A stretch of DNA of 64,000 nucleotides from Ischnura elegans (GCF_921293095.1 NC_060248.1:129158972-129222971); one strand, 5' to 3'. Positions 1 to 13,400 are shown, numbered from the stretch's first letter. Notes: generated from the letters alone by a model not told the origin. Numbers and translations are program-made.

Positions 1-366
1 CTACTCAAGTGGGAGTTCATAATGCTAAATCTAGAAAGGTTGTCTACAATGAACACTGCACCGCATAGGAAGATTAAAGGATATTTATAAGATTAAAAAA
101 ATGTAATATTGATAAAAAAGCATTAAGTTGAACAAATGGCTACAAAAATTTTATCAAAATCTCATTCAGAACCTCTATTTGCTCCAACTTTGGTTCTCAA
201 ACACATACGCACATAAATGATCCAATGCCAAACAACGCTGTGATTAGTCAGCCGCACACAACATATTCGGAAAAGCTGAAAAAAATTAGGGGGATTCTCA
301 TGCCCCTCACTGACTACGTTCCGGCCGATGAGCAAGTTCCAATGAGATAGGCCCAGGCTAGTATTT
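1..366. other. left edge, no gene seen
   Basis: AT-rich sequence with no recognisable exon or repeat end. It probably lies in the first intron of the minus-strand ANKIB1 gene, whose first coding exon is at 2642-2707 and whose remaining exons should lie to the left. Confidence 0.4.
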
Positions 367-1041
367 CAATAGGGTAGTTTCCTTCATCAAAGAAAACGAA
401 ATGCATTGATTGCGATTCCTTACCCACAATTAGTGTATTCATAATATAAAAATTATTTGGTTTTAGAAATCCCAGTTTAGACGAATGGCAATGGTCAATT
501 TAAACCGCATTTGAAAAAGGCCAGATTGGCGCCCATGCGATGCCACTCCACGTGATGTCACAGGGACCTAGTTTCTATACGAGTAGATAGGAGTTTTACA
601 TCGTCTCAGATTACCAATGCATGCATGCATGAGACACAGAGCTCAGGGAAACATCTCATAATAATCACCAATTAAAACTGCCTAAGGTTGGAAAGTTTCC
701 TTCGTTTTATAGGGTATTAATAATCCTTATTTAAGCCAAGCGCTACCTGCTAGCAGGGTACTCTGCTACCTGCCAGTAGCCTGCGTCGTATCAGCGCTCA
801 AAGCCTCGCCCCAAGGTCACTTCACATGATGACAGCTAGAACCAGAAATACGTCACACGTACTTTTCCCAGCATTCCTACTTAGCCGTCGTGTTTTCGCA
901 CGCTTGAAAATTTTCACTTTTCGTTTAGTCGCGAAAAATAGATATCGTGATTAAAAAATCTAAAAGCTTTAAATGCGTACTTCAGGAGTAATAACCCTTC
1001 GATTTAGGTAATTAAAAAATAATTGGAAACCACCCTATCCA
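367..1041 (-). mobile_element. MITE-like element, family 1, copy A
   Basis: About 670 bp related along most of its length, in reverse orientation, to the copy at 33744-34621. A third, shorter copy is at 11345-11544. The ends are inverted relatives: CAATAGGGTAGTTTCC at the left and GGAAACCACCCTATC at the right. Shared internal landmarks are the GCATGCATGCATGAG stretch and the CTACCTGCTAGCAG stretch. No coding sequence is visible, so it looks like a non-autonomous DNA transposon. I could not fix a target duplication; AGTATT occurs near both ends but not flush with them. Confidence 0.65.
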
Positions 1042-2641
1042 GACAGTATTACGCTCCAGATAGTATTACAATCTCCTTGTTATATAGACAACCTATTCAG
1101 GCATTAACGCCAAGTGGGTTGCATAATCAACAGGATGGTTTCATTTCATCTACGATAGTGATTCCCAGCAGTTTCTCTCTCTCCCTTCTCAATCTAACGA
1201 ACGCAGAGCATAAGATGTCGATGAGATACAGAAAAAAATATCTCCCTTACAATAACGAATTTCTTCCTTCGGCTCTCGTCAAAGTTTCTTCCTTACGCAG
1301 AAAAGATTGCGGAAACTACCACAGTATTTTTCTGGGGATTCTCTACTGTCAACTGTTCTCCATGAACATTTTTAAAAAATTAAGGATTCATGGGGCAACT
1401 GTTTCGACAGATTATTATATTGGCTGAAAAAAATCTTTCCCACCAGTTCGGTATGATGTGAATGCATAAGATCAAGAAGGATAGGTGCTGAGTTAGGGTG
1501 AAGAAAATGAGGAACATCATAAATACTTTACTAAGAGAGATGTAATAGTTAGGAAATTTTGTGCCAACATTCATCTCCAGTGACCTACATTCGCCATAAT
1601 TGCCTACATTAATCATACAATAGATGAAATAGATTACCTTTGCTCTAAACACAGTGTTTGCATGAAAAACACTAATGGCAGACATAGACAGTGTTAAATT
1701 AATATTTTAAAGTCTAACATGTTACCTAATCAAAGTCTAATATGTTATCTACTTCAACACTACTCAACAAAGAAAGATTAGAATAGCAGGTTCTATTTAC
1801 CACTAGACTCCTTAATGTTACCATCCAAAACTTACATGAACTGATGTAAGGTCAATAATTGATAACCAGCAAAGGCACTGATTTTAGTTTGTCACGGAAG
1901 CACAATGTAAGCATCACAAATACCCCACACTCAATGTGGCCTACATTTGATACAGTTAAAAATTATAATGAACCCATTGATTTGCAGCATACATCTTTTA
2001 ATTTCCCTCTTACAGCATTTTTACACAAGAGAAGAAATTATCCATACTGTGGCAGTATACAAGCTGCAGCTAATAAATTCTCACATCAAGTGAAAAATAA
2101 ATAACCAAGCCAATCGTATAATAACTAGTCCATAAAATTAAACGCATGCATTCCACTAATTCTGAACCATAGAGGAAGGAAAACCACAAAGACAAGGAAT
2201 GACCTAGAAACCAGAAATGGGGCATTCGATGGGTTTGAATAACAATTAGTGCAATACATTTGGGCTCCATGGCCACCTAGACCAAATAAAACAAAAATGA
2301 TCAATACCACAATCACTAACAGGCTCCACACAAGAGAAAACTTATTGTGCCCTATAACAACTACAGTTAAAGTGTGAGGAAAAATAAGTCTAAAATTTTT
2401 TTCAATAGTGTTATCAGACCCTATTTTTGAAAATCTTCATAAATTCACACAATTTGCAAGCAACTATGTGACACTCATTATGAAAGAGCTTTAAATTCCA
2501 AAGGAAAATTGTATTTTAAACACTCTTTCCCATAATACTTGAAAACATTTTTTCCTTTTCTCCCTTGAGGAATATAGGCTATTAACAGTAATACACTGCC
2601 TAAATATTATGATCAGACCAGATTCATAAAAATTAGCTTAC
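1042..2641. other. ANKIB1 intron 1, no feature seen
   Basis: AT-rich sequence between the MITE and the ANKIB1 donor site. I searched for the expected second ANKIB1 exon (start of the ankyrin repeats) and saw none. The small open frames here have no recognisable composition or motif. Confidence 0.4.
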
Positions 2642-2707
2642 CTGCATGGCAGCGAATTCGTCTCCATGCTGGAGATATTTTTTGAATTTTGATGAAGCAC
2701 TACCCAT
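2642..2707 (-). CDS. ANKIB1: ANKIB1, first coding exon (partial gene)
   Basis: This short exon is read on the minus strand. It starts at ATG (2707) and encodes MGSASSKFKKYLQHGDEFAA plus two residues, ending ATG CAG before a GTAAGC donor (from 2641), phase 0. The N-terminal glycine, the KF(R/K)K motif and the GDE.xA.Q pattern match the N terminus of ANKIB1 as I remember it (human begins MGNTTTKFRKAL.NGDE). ANKIB1 is a large RING-in-between-RING E3 ubiquitin ligase with N-terminal ankyrin repeats, and Gly2 is a plausible myristoylation site. The ankyrin, RING and UIM exons must lie left of the window. The call rests on 22 residues plus a good donor, so it is likely but not certain. VHL lies about 1 kb upstream on the same strand. 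Confidence 0.7.
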
Positions 2708-3711
2708 CTCTGGGATAGTGGAAATTTTAAAATAATTACAATTTTTATCAGCTGGAGCAATTGTCAAGAAACACTACTTGAACCGCTCCGTACTCGATAA
2801 TGGAAGCGGTAAGTAGAAGTGAGAAGTGTCAAAATCATGAATCCAACGTCAAAAACCATCATCTTGCATCCACCTATATTAAGAAAACAAAAACCGTTTA
2901 GACATGATCCTTCAATAAGAATGAATACAAGCTAGGAGGGCAAACTACCCACAAAACAAATAAAAACGTCTTCTACATAAACAATACCCCGGTGCAAATA
3001 ATTAGAGCGCTTTGTTGCAAACAAATATTTCTCACGAGGACGAGGTAAAAAAATGGCAAATTAGCTCACATTAGCGCGTTTGAACCAGCGACCCAACAAA
3101 AATTTAGGGTTGATATTTTCTCCACCACTTATCTGGTGATGATTTTACGGCTATTAAAAAGTAGAGCATCAACCTATTTTGGAGATATTGGCTAAGTTGC
3201 TCACTTAATGAGATGTACGAAATGAAAACACTACTTACGCGATAACCCCTCCTCTTATACTGGCTCTTCATCGTAAATTTATCCTATTCAGTAGGTCTCG
3301 CGCATTCCAAATATTGAAAATACCTTCGTCGTTTTGGTTTCCGCGATCGATTTCACCGAGCTCGACCACTAGCGCTGAGTTTTACCGTTCCACACGCGAA
3401 ACGCGCGTACTTTCAAATGACGAGTGTGTGACGGGATTCAGATTAATTAAAACCCATAAGGAGATTAGGAAATAAGATATTTAATTCACATAGACGTACA
3501 AATACTTGTCAGATATTTAAGTTAAAATGATAAGTATGACGCCGTCGGCAAATATTTGACATAAATGCATACATCACGCAACACACAGATAAATTTATAA
3601 CAATAACATTGCACCTTAGCATACATAAATTTGGAATTCTTTACGCCTACCAACATAAATATTTATAACAACAGGGTACATAAGGAGGAGTTACAAAGAA
3701 ATTGCTTCATT
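2708..3711. other. VHL-ANKIB1 intergenic region
   Basis: Same-strand spacer between VHL (ends 3712) and the ANKIB1 start (2707). It should hold the VHL 3' untranslated region on the right and the ANKIB1 promoter and 5' leader on the left. A modestly CpG-richer patch at about 3335-3425 could mark the ANKIB1 promoter. I see no TATA box or repeat that I can defend. Confidence 0.35.
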
Positions 3712-4206
3712 TTACACGGCGCGTCGCACACAGTGCTCACGCATCATTGACATTAGTTCATTTTTCAGAGCAACGGGGAGCTCGAGCTGACAAACCCGAT
3801 CAGGTTGAGAAATGTAACTCCGGATTACTTGCATTGCCCTTTCTTTCAGTGTGTAAACTGGTATAGTAATATACACAATTGTCCTTTCCAAACGGCGCAC
3901 TGGCTCAGCATTACCTTCATTAGGTACACTGCGAATAACACTGGGAGGTGGTCGGAACACTTCTTTACTTTTTACAACCAATTTGTCTTGAGTATCTGAG
4001 TCACGGAACATCCAAGGATGAGAAAGATAGGTATTGGCATCAAAAAACTGACCGGGCAGAAGAGTGCGGTACTTGACGCGGCTTCCCTCGTAGTTAATCC
4101 AAATCACATCAACTTTCCTCACTGTGTTGTTGCGAAATCGTACATAGGCTCGATGATCTGAATTAAGGGAACGAACTAACTCTTGTCGATCTCCTGAGTG
4201 ATCCAT
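3712..4206 (-). CDS. VHL: von Hippel-Lindau protein (VHL)
   Basis: The reading frame encodes 164 aa and is uninterrupted. VHL is the substrate receptor of the Cullin-2/Elongin B-C ubiquitin ligase and recognises hydroxylated HIF-alpha. The beta domain covers about residues 8-110. It has the WINYEG strand and a tyrosine before TLLPG (human Tyr98 position). TYLSHPWMFRD keeps human Tyr112, His115 and Trp117, while His110 and Ser111 are replaced by Asn and Thr. The alpha domain follows with VYTLKERAMQVIRS, the Elongin C-binding box. I chose the ATG at 4206 (context TTCAAGATGG). The frame extends further upstream, but only to a GTG, with no in-frame ATG. Length fits insect VHL (about 180 aa). No intron is visible although vertebrate VHL has two. 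Same strand as ANKIB1 and TRAPPC12. Confidence 0.93.
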   Translation of the reverse strand: MDHSGDRQELVRSLNSDHRAYVRFRNNTVRKVDVIWINYEGSRVKYRTLLPGQFFDANTYLSHPWMFRDSDTQDKLVVKSKEVFRPPPSVIRSVPNEGNAEPVRRLERTIVYITIPVYTLKERAMQVIRSYISQPDRVCQLELPVALKNELMSMMREHCVRRAV

Positions 4207-5321
4207 CTTGAAGGGACAACCGATGCAAATACAACAGGTGCTAAGAGACGTGAACACACAATTTCGAATAAATTTTACTCTATTACCGCTCACAGCCAGC
4301 TAAATGATGAATATGGTAATTTGAGAGGTGATTCAGTAACTTTTTCGGCACCATCGTCACTTGACAGCGATTAAACACTATTGTTATGGACCGAGTTCAA
4401 AGTGACACACACTGCCTGAGGCAAAATTAATAAATTTTGAACCTTATATCATCACTGGCTTCCAAAAATTTTGTGTGAATCCATAAAATAAAGACAGTAC
4501 TCATACGCACATATTCCCTAAGCTATCAGTCAACACCGTCAACACCCATCACTCCAATGAATTACAAACACAAGAATATACGCGCCACATAGTGGCAAAA
4601 GTTAGAAACGTGCTGTTTTCGATACTCCTCTTTATTATCATCAGCTAGCAATGCGTCTGCTACAATTGATGTCGGAATCAGGGATATTGTAATTATCAGA
4701 TTATATGAATATATTTGGAGGAGCTGCGATTCTTTGGAAATTATGTCTGACTTAGAGCTGAAGAAGTCCTCTTCAGAATTCGATTTCCGATATATTCGGC
4801 TTCTGTCCCTACTAATTAGAATGATCATCGATGATAAGAGAACAGTGATTTACGTTCTTCACTTGCTGTCAATTAACAGTGCAGGTTAATATATTCTTTT
4901 CATAAACGAGCTATTATATTTGTACCGCATAATGCCGTCTATTTATTTTCAAGTTCCTGAAATAATAAATTCTTTAAAATTACTCTATTAATCTCCATTC
5001 CACTCTTCCAATGATTTTTTTGGTTACCTCTAATTAAAATTACGGCCATAAAGTCCAACCTGTAAAACCCGGGTACAGAGCAGAGAGAAATGTCCTCCGG
5101 GCATGTCCACTTTCATTACTCTACTGGGTTCATTTTGATTGCCGGTTCCATAGCGTAATTTGATATGGCAGCTATCAGCAAATACTCTTGAAGGTACTTT
5201 GAATACTTTGCAAGAAAGCACGCACATACTTCATTGGTAAGGGAGAACATACAAAAGGACTGAATTCATGTAATCCCCCATGCGTTCGTGTGTCGAACAA
5301 AGTCACAATGTCTTGTGATTT
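4207..5321. other. region upstream of VHL
   Basis: Contains the presumed VHL promoter and 5' leader just above 4206, then AT-rich sequence. No exon of another gene, no repeat end and no clear core-promoter motif were recognised. Confidence 0.35.
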
Positions 5322-5528
5322 CAAGGGCATACCCAGGATCAAAACTAAAGGGGGCAAGCCATTATAGTTGTAAAGATTTAAGCATGGAAAAGGTGAATGA
5401 AATCAACATTTCAAGGAAACTGTAACAGCTCTCTCTTTATTAGTTTTTACAATTATGTTCCAAGACATTTGCGATTTTTGCTTAATGGGGGGAGGAGGGG
5501 CAGCTGACCCTCGCCGGGTACACCCATG
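5322..5528. mobile_element. hAT-type MITE (207 bp)
   Basis: The terminal inverted repeats are imperfect: CAAGGGCATACCCAGG at the left, and CATGGGTGTACCCGG when the right end is read inward. Flanking 8-bp duplications are TGTGATTT (5314-5321) and TGAGATTT (5529-5536), one mismatch. The G-rich interior resembles the MITEs at 17830, 19167 and 23964. It encodes nothing. The 8-bp duplication with CA..TG ends is the basis for the hAT call. Confidence 0.6.
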
Positions 5529-7472
5529 TGAGATTTCTCCTCGTATTTGAGATTAAAAATGAAATACAACAATATCACTGCACGCAATATAATACTTTGT
5601 ATTTTAATATGAAATTAAATGGTTAAGGCTGTGCAATACACAAAACAGAGGGAACGTAATGATCATTACGTTCCTTCAATATCCGTATTAAAACTCTGGC
5701 CTATTTTTTAAGCATCTGGGAGGCACGTGATCCCCCCCTAAATCCGCCAATGCAAGTACTTCAAAACTTTGTGACCACCTATACTCAAGCGGCCATGACT
5801 GCAATACACCAGACTTTTTGCAAAATTTATAAGAACAATTAGTCATATGCTAACATGGAACATATTAATAAGTTTTATCATCTATCTCTAAAAAAGGTGC
5901 AATATCAACTATTGATAAGCTATAAAAATCTGACTCAACGCTGACAGCTAAGAAAAAATTCTTTATTAAATAATAATTTGACTTCCCCAGTAATTGAATG
6001 CACATCACTTCCCACCTTCATGTCAGATATGCAATAAGGTATACCTCCAAGCAATCTTTATTTGAAGAGAAATTTTCAGGAGATTCATAAAACAACTGGT
6101 TAGCATCCTAACATCCTCAGTATAACATAGGCAACAGGTTTGTGGTTACTTGTGCACCTAAGGAAGAAATAAATCTAACCTGATCACACATGAATCAAGG
6201 CCTGGTACATTATGGAACACATACAATAGCGAATGCATTACTGTAAAAATAAACTAAACTCACCGTGTATAACCACCCAACTTGTACAAAGCTATGACCA
6301 TTAAATAGAGCCTGTTCTAATTTGGTTCATTCATTTTTACTTGTTCCATTCTGACCCACCAAAATTTTGAATGCATTCATACGCTAACTTGTTGGTGTTC
6401 ATTTATTGCGTAGGTAGGCCATGAAAGATGCTTTAATGCTCAGCATAAAGAAGTGATTTTAAATATACTCATGGATAGTTGTCACTTTTTGGCAAACCTC
6501 CTTCAAAATTTTCTATAACCCTAGTCTCCTAATCTGACTGCAATTGGCTGCTGCAATTTCTCCACCATTCACATTATTCATACACCTCTTTCCCCAGTGG
6601 AAGACCAATTTTTCTGCAAGATGTGATATCTACCAGCACAGAGGCATTGAAATAAATATCAAAGAAAGAGTTAGATGTAAAGATATTCACTCCATTCTAA
6701 CATTCCACATAAATAGTTCACTCCATTCAGCTGGTAATACACTGGAGTAAACATCAATTTTGCACAAGTGTAAATCACTGCAGCAGTAGTTCCATGACTT
6801 TTCAACACTGTCCTTTTATTCACTGGCTGACCAATGAACTGATTTACTGACTCATAGGATTTCTGCTGTAACACCCTTGGTCCTTCCTTTCACAGCACAT
6901 GTATTTAGAAATCACATTAGTGACCCTAAAGCAAAGAATCTTCTCAGTGATATAGCTATAGTTGTGGTTGCCAACCTTGATTCTTTCAAATACGATTTAA
7001 CCACTTAGGCACACATCACAATGTAAATTGAGTAGTTATGAGTCTATTTATGTTTAATTAATAGCATAAATCGGAATAAGGGATGTAAACTAATCTTTTC
7101 TTTAACTTAGTTAATGTGAATGGTAAATGGCAGCAGTGACAGTATAAAAAATAAAGCTTTCGCACTTAAATAAGCAAACAACTACTAAACCCAAAAAGCA
7201 ATAAATAAAATCATTAAATAATTTAGACCATTATTTACAATTCAGTGCATGACAAAATGCTACAAGAAACTTTCCTAGGTAATTATTAAATACAATAGCT
7301 GTCATGCAAGGATAAATACAGTATCAGTATTTGGTTCTTATTTCTGGAAGTAGTTAAAAGCCAACAATCAATAAAAATGGTTTCACAGCACATTTTTAAG
7401 ATACAAAAAATATCTCTGAAGGAAAAAGAGGCCTCATGAATATGATACCATAATTGTACATTCAAAGCTGAA
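5529..7472. other. 3' flank of TRAPPC12, no gene seen
   Basis: AT-rich sequence downstream of the TRAPPC12 stop codon at 7473-7475. The part nearest 7472 is presumably the 3' untranslated region. I see no canonical AATAAA on the minus strand close to the stop, so the transcript end is unplaced. A second C-rich patch at 5720-5750 (CCCCCCC then TAAATCCGCCA) looks like the end of another short hAT-like repeat, but its partner was not found. Confidence 0.35.
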
Positions 7473-10400
7473 TTACACATGTAACTTGAGACAGCCCGGA
7501 TGCACACCATCACCCTTATGAGTTGCCAAGAGTCTAAGCATTGCCACTTTACTCCGAGCTCTACATGCACTGCGCAACTCATACAGTGTGCACACGTTTA
7601 GAAGAACACTCTCATGAAGGGCCATTTTTGGATTAGCTTCAATAGCTGCTTCAGCTACTTCCAATGCCTCCCGCAAACGTCCCAGGTAGAGTAGGCAAAC
7701 AGCAACATTGTTTGAGACCTTTTTGAACAGAGGAAGATGGTAAATAATTAGTAAGGCAAATGTAATATATATACATGCTCTTCATGCAAGAAATGAATCA
7801 GCAACCCAGCAAGTGGCTGATGTAGTCCAGTCCATCAAACTCTCTGCAGAATCTATCTTACTAACGTACTATCGTTTTCAAAAGCATGTAGACACCCACG
7901 AGCCCCACTTAACTGATGTGGTAGGGTCGGTAAAAACTTGTAAGGTTGGCACATGAGGTAGCCTGCATCTCTCACCAGTACGCCATAAATAGTCGACAAT
8001 GACGGACGTGGGGGCAAGGGGTAATTATTTTTTATTCACAAAATAAAAAAAAAATACCACTTGCTCAGATTCGAATCCCCCCCATTACTTCAGTGCAACA
8101 TATGAGCGTGAAGTAATCCTTCTCAGCTACGGAGCCACATACACATTCCGTGTTCACAATGAGTCCAAATATGAATCTGAAGAGAGGAAATCCTCCCCAC
8201 GGAGCTCGCAAGAAAACACTCTGAAGGCCCAACATGAGCGCGAGTTTCCTCAGCACATTCTATCCGCTAGGGCATTTGAGCCTGTAGTTTGACTCCTCTC
8301 TCGCTAGCCCGGTCGCCCCCGCGTCCGTCCTCGTCGACTATTGCTGGCGTACTGGTGAGAGATGCAGAATATCCTTTGTGCCAACCTTATAACTTTTTAC
8401 CGACCCTATCACATCAGTTAAGTGGGGCTCGTGGGTGTCTACATACTTTTGAAATCAATAGTACATGGTCACATTATACCCAGACTCTCAAAATATTAAG
8501 CTGTTATCAATAAAAGTTTGTGTTACAGGCTTATTATGAGTATGGAAAGCTATGTGATGCCTGAACACCAGTACATATTAGCAAAATACGTACCCCAAAC
8601 GTGACCAAGCATTTTAATAGGTAACACCTTATGACTTGAATCTCTCATTAAAATTTTTTCATGAGATATTGAAATGAAATGTAGTTGCACTTTTCCACAA
8701 TAATTTAATTCATAGGACACGTTTTGACTCATGGAGCCATTATCTGGCACAAGACTTGTAACTGTCTTGTCTCGTACCATATGATGGATCTGTGAACCGA
8801 AACAGGTTATACAAATTAAATTATTGTGGAGAAGTAAAACTACCTCTTTATTTCAATATGTCGAACTTCCACTACGTAACACCTGAGTCAGTTGAGATTT
8901 TTCAAGGGAATGTGAAGTGCAGTATATTTTAAAGAAAGTCACTTGTCAAAAGCCCAGCATCAATATTTAACTCCAATTCAAACCATGAAGACTAAAAAGA
9001 ATCACTTGCAAATCCTTCAAGCCCTGTGAAGGGAAAACAACACTTACCAACACATTAGATGGATCGATTTGCAATGCTTTCCTGAAATATGTCAACGCCT
9101 CCCTGAAAGCATTCTGTGCAACTGCCACCAGACCCCTATCAATCAATTCTCGAACTTCATCGACTTTGGTCCCACCTCCAGCGGTCCTTCTCGAGAGTGA
9201 AAAGTTCTGCTCGGCACCAGCCACATCCCCCAGTTGCAGCAAGAGACGACCGAGAGCAGATCTCAGTGCTCGGCCACTGCCAGCCGCTTGCTCTCTCTCC
9301 GCCTCCTCCACCAACGGAAGGAGAATCTTCACAGCGAGTTCGTAGTCCTGCAGAGTGAATTTGAGAGAGGCAAGATCTGCAGTCAACCTCAGAATTCCCT
9401 TGGTTTTACCAGATTAGAGACTACGAACACTTACTAGAAAAGAAACATCTGGTGCTTTCCCCCTCTTGGGGAACTCCCTAACATACACACCAAGGATGAA
9501 ATTTACTATGAAACAAATATTTGGCTTAGTCGGGATTTGAACCTGGATCTCCTGATTGCCAAACAGGTATGCTACCAATTACACCACCGAGCCAAGCCAA
9601 GGCTTATCTGATCGAGAATCAGGAGATCCAGGTTCAAATACTGACTAAGCCAAAGATATGAAATCTTTGGCTTAGTCAGTATTTGAACCTGGTCTGCCTG
9701 GCTTGCCCGAGGTCTGGAAAGCACGAACAAGATATTCAGCAATAACTATTTTGATATTGTTTGTTAAGCTGGTGAAATAAAAAGTTTAATTCGAGAACCA
9801 CCTTAAAGATTGATATCTTTTCAATTTTCCCAAAACTACGTGGGGCAACCTAACATCCCCCACCCTCCCAAAATCCTCCTTATATTATGCCACCTCTCTG
9901 CAGAACCAATGGAGGTGGAGGAAAGTTCGATTACTAATGCATCGCACTGCTAAAAAATTAACTGAAATTGTATCTCTAGTGATCTATGGTTAAGTGAAAC
10001 AAAGGTAGAACTTGAGTAACTATCTACAATATTCAATTAAGAGAAACACTTTTTTTCTTTCACAGAGATGGAGTTCTAGAAAAAATTGGTCCTTGCAGTA
10101 GCAACAAAGGCATTCTTGCCGATTTGCCAAATTTCCCTGTGCTCTTCTATTTGATATAGAGAAAGCTAATGACAATTGATAATCACCAATGATGTTTTAT
10201 CCATTATGAATAAAAGAATTTTCTTCGGGACATTAATTTAGTTGTCACAACATTATTTTTTTCTTACTGTAAATGTTGGCAGGTATATAACATCCTTAGA
10301 TCAAAAAAACTTCTAATACCACTCCCCTTGTTTTAACATGGAATACTTGATATCTTTTTGACATTGAGATGTCATATAATGTTTATTCTCAGCGAAAGAA

Positions 10401-13400
10401 AATGCACCCTCACCAAATGAAGAAATTTTGGAAGAAAAACCCCTCCGCTCTTCTGAATTTCCTCCATGGAGACTGACCTTGTAATGGATCAAATGAAGGA
10501 TGTTAGGGCGAACTAGACAATAAATGTTGAGCTTCCTCTTTTCAGAAGGGCTAGCAGAGCAATGGGTAAATGTATGGCTATTTGAAGACTAGCAGACCAC
10601 AATCAATCGGTAATCCGTGAGCTTCTAGTTTGGGGTTAGTGGAGCCATTGAAGAGTGGAATAGGGGAGGGAGGACAAAGTAATGAGCAAAATTTTTACCC
10701 CTTATTTCAAAATATTACTGATTCGTGATTTTGATGGATGGAAATAGGATAAAAACCTTAGCATAAACAGCACAATTGGTGATGGAGAAGAGAACACGTT
10801 TCCTTCTCTCTGACCACAGTTGAATTGATTTGCATCGATCATCCTCAGAAATAGCAATTTGGGTGCCATCCTCTCGAAGTCCTTGTCGAAGATTACTCAG
10901 AACCTGAAATGACAAGAAACTTACATCAAAATTTAAAATACATTATTCTTCAAGGAATTCGAGGGTGGACCGCAGTAAACTTCAGGTTTCCCTGTATTTT
11001 ACTCTAATTCATTTCAAGGCATAGGTAAGTTAACAATGCAATGGCATTCATAAGCATTTTCTTAAGTTAAAAATTTTAACATGAGAAAGCTTGTTCAAAA
11101 CACACAATAATGAATAGTATTGAACTTAAACCAATATTAGTACAAAATTTAATTATTAACTCCTTCAAAGACTTGCAGTAATATGACAAAAATTTAATGT
11201 CAAGTATGACAATGCATAATTAATATGAGCCCATAATTTTATTAACAATATTTATAAATGCTAACTAAACCTGACCAAGTTCTAAATATTAGATTATGGG
11301 TGGCAATGTTTTCAGTGATAAATTGTAGGAACCATAAGAGTAAAAAAATTTCTGTCATGTGGAGTGGCATCGCATGGGTGCCAATCTGGCCTTTTTCAAA
11401 TGAGGATAAAATTGACCATTGCTATTCGTCTAAACTGGGATTTCTAAAACCAAATAATTTGTATATTATGTAAACACTAATGGTGGGTAATGAATCGCAA
11501 TCAATGCCTTTCCTTTTCTTTGATGAAGGAAACTACCCTATTACTTTTTCCTCTACCACAAATAATTGACAAAGCCTGCATAATGGATTCCAAAAGTTGG
11601 GCTATTTTCTCAGTGGCAAATAGAACTGTTACTATACCCCTTTTCCTAACTGATGACGGGAAACCATGAACGCGCTCGAGGCCCACCCACCCTTCTAGCC
11701 AATCGCAGAAGAGTGGCAGGTGAAAGTAGGTAGGAGGCCGCAGTCTCTCTCCGACTATTTTGCAGTGACCATCGCTCTCCAGCTTGCAGTGTTGCAAACT
11801 TAATCCGTGAAGATCGCATTCGTTCCGCCTCACGTATGGTAATTTCCACGTGTGCCATAATGGGCACTTTCTCAATCCCTCTGAGTCTCAATCCCTCCGA
11901 GACTTAATCCCTCTGAGACTTCATCACGAGGAGACGATTCGAGAGCGCCTGAGTACCACTCTCGCGAAGCGCCAGAGTACGTCGTGCCAGCTAGATTCCG
12001 CGCGCCGCAAATTCTCGCGTCCTGTGAAGTGCTCACAATTTATAGTGAATTCATCAACGGTGTCGGCCTCTTTATGCCATATGTGAACTCTCGTTACCCT
12101 CCGCCACCACCTCGCCAATCGTAAGGTGAAATGTCAGTGTGAAACCTTTCCCCTCCTCTGCCTTCACCTCCCTCTCACGCCTGCTTCGAGCGCGGTCGCT
12201 ATCCTGTAAGCGAGCCGGCCAGCTCTCTCTGCTTTCTGACCTCGGACAAGGAAGGAACCTCTCGTGCCCGGCATCTTCCCAAAGGCAAGAGTACATTAAC
12301 CTAAGGCAATTTAGTATTTTATGTGTTGTGCTCCTAAAGCTTACTTTGGTTATTAAATGTATTATACCGTTGGAAATCAACCATATTGTTTGTTATTTTT
12401 TCACTCCTAACTGCCTATTTCTCGTCAATTCATTCTCGCGACGTGTGTGCGTTGCACACGCACTGGCAATGCTGGTTGGCCAGATAGAAGGGAAAAGGGA
12501 AAGATAGAAGGGATGTAGGGGAACGGTGAGGTGGAAGGGGCAGCGCTCCTGATTGGCTACTATCTCTCTACTGCCCAGCCCCCAACAGTTGGGAAAGAGG
12601 GAATAGCATTTGTATCGGCACGGGCCAATGATTATCTTCACAGAAAATGGAATTGCAAGGCCTAACAGTTGGCTTGGTTTTCAATGTGATGTTAAATAGA
12701 TGTCATCTCAATCAGAAATCTCTTCTCCAGCTTCAGCAAAATCAATTGTATGGGAAAGTGCAGATTTAAAGGCATTGAAACTGATACATTCAATGGTTTT
12801 CAGCTCAACTTTGTGGAAATTAATACACGAAAATGAAAAGGAGACTTCGTTGCTTTCCACAGATTTATTTCGTCCGTACGACATGTTTCGACCATAGAGG
12901 TCATTATCAAGTACATAGATTTCGAATTTTAAGCAAACATATATACTCTTGAAGGGATTGGGGGAAAGAGTGGAAGGAGTGGGTGTCAGGAGGGGGGGAA
13001 GGTAGTGAGTTGGAAACCCCAAGTGGGGGTTGTATTGAGAAAACAACCGTTGGAGGGCGGCGCTGGTGAGATGGAGGGAGGGGGGGGGTTTGTTGACTCG
13101 AAAGGGTTTTCCCGTGAGTTGGGGTTAAGGAAGAGGTAGGTGATTAGAGGGTGTGGAGTGGGGCCGTAGGGGTCTGGATTTTTGTCCATCCGTGATGTTA
13201 AGGGACATTTGTAGGAGTGGGGAAAAACTTTCAAAAAGGATGCCGTTAAGTAATTGACCGTTGGTCATATTCCTCCTTATTTCCAGCTCCTCCATTTCGT
13301 CCAATTACCTCCCTTTCTTCTCTAAGTGTAGGATCTCCGCTACAAAGTCACTTTCATGATTTTCCTCCCAAAGATGTTTCGCAAAATGGGACTGCTCCAG

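Noticed and set aside
1023-1427. 134-codon frame on the plus strand
   Set aside because: No start-context, composition or motif support; it begins in the terminus of a MITE.
4207-4293. N-terminal extension of VHL
   Set aside because: The frame is open but starts at GTG, not ATG, and the extra residues are not VHL-like. The ATG at 4206 has a good context and gives the expected length.
9536-9605. Functional tRNA-Ala gene
   Set aside because: The acceptor stem has mismatches, a SINE-like tail follows, and inverted partial copies lie beside it.
11646-12380. Coding genes in the GC-rich block
   Set aside because: Frames overlap on both strands without motifs or splice logic; probably inserted non-coding repeat.
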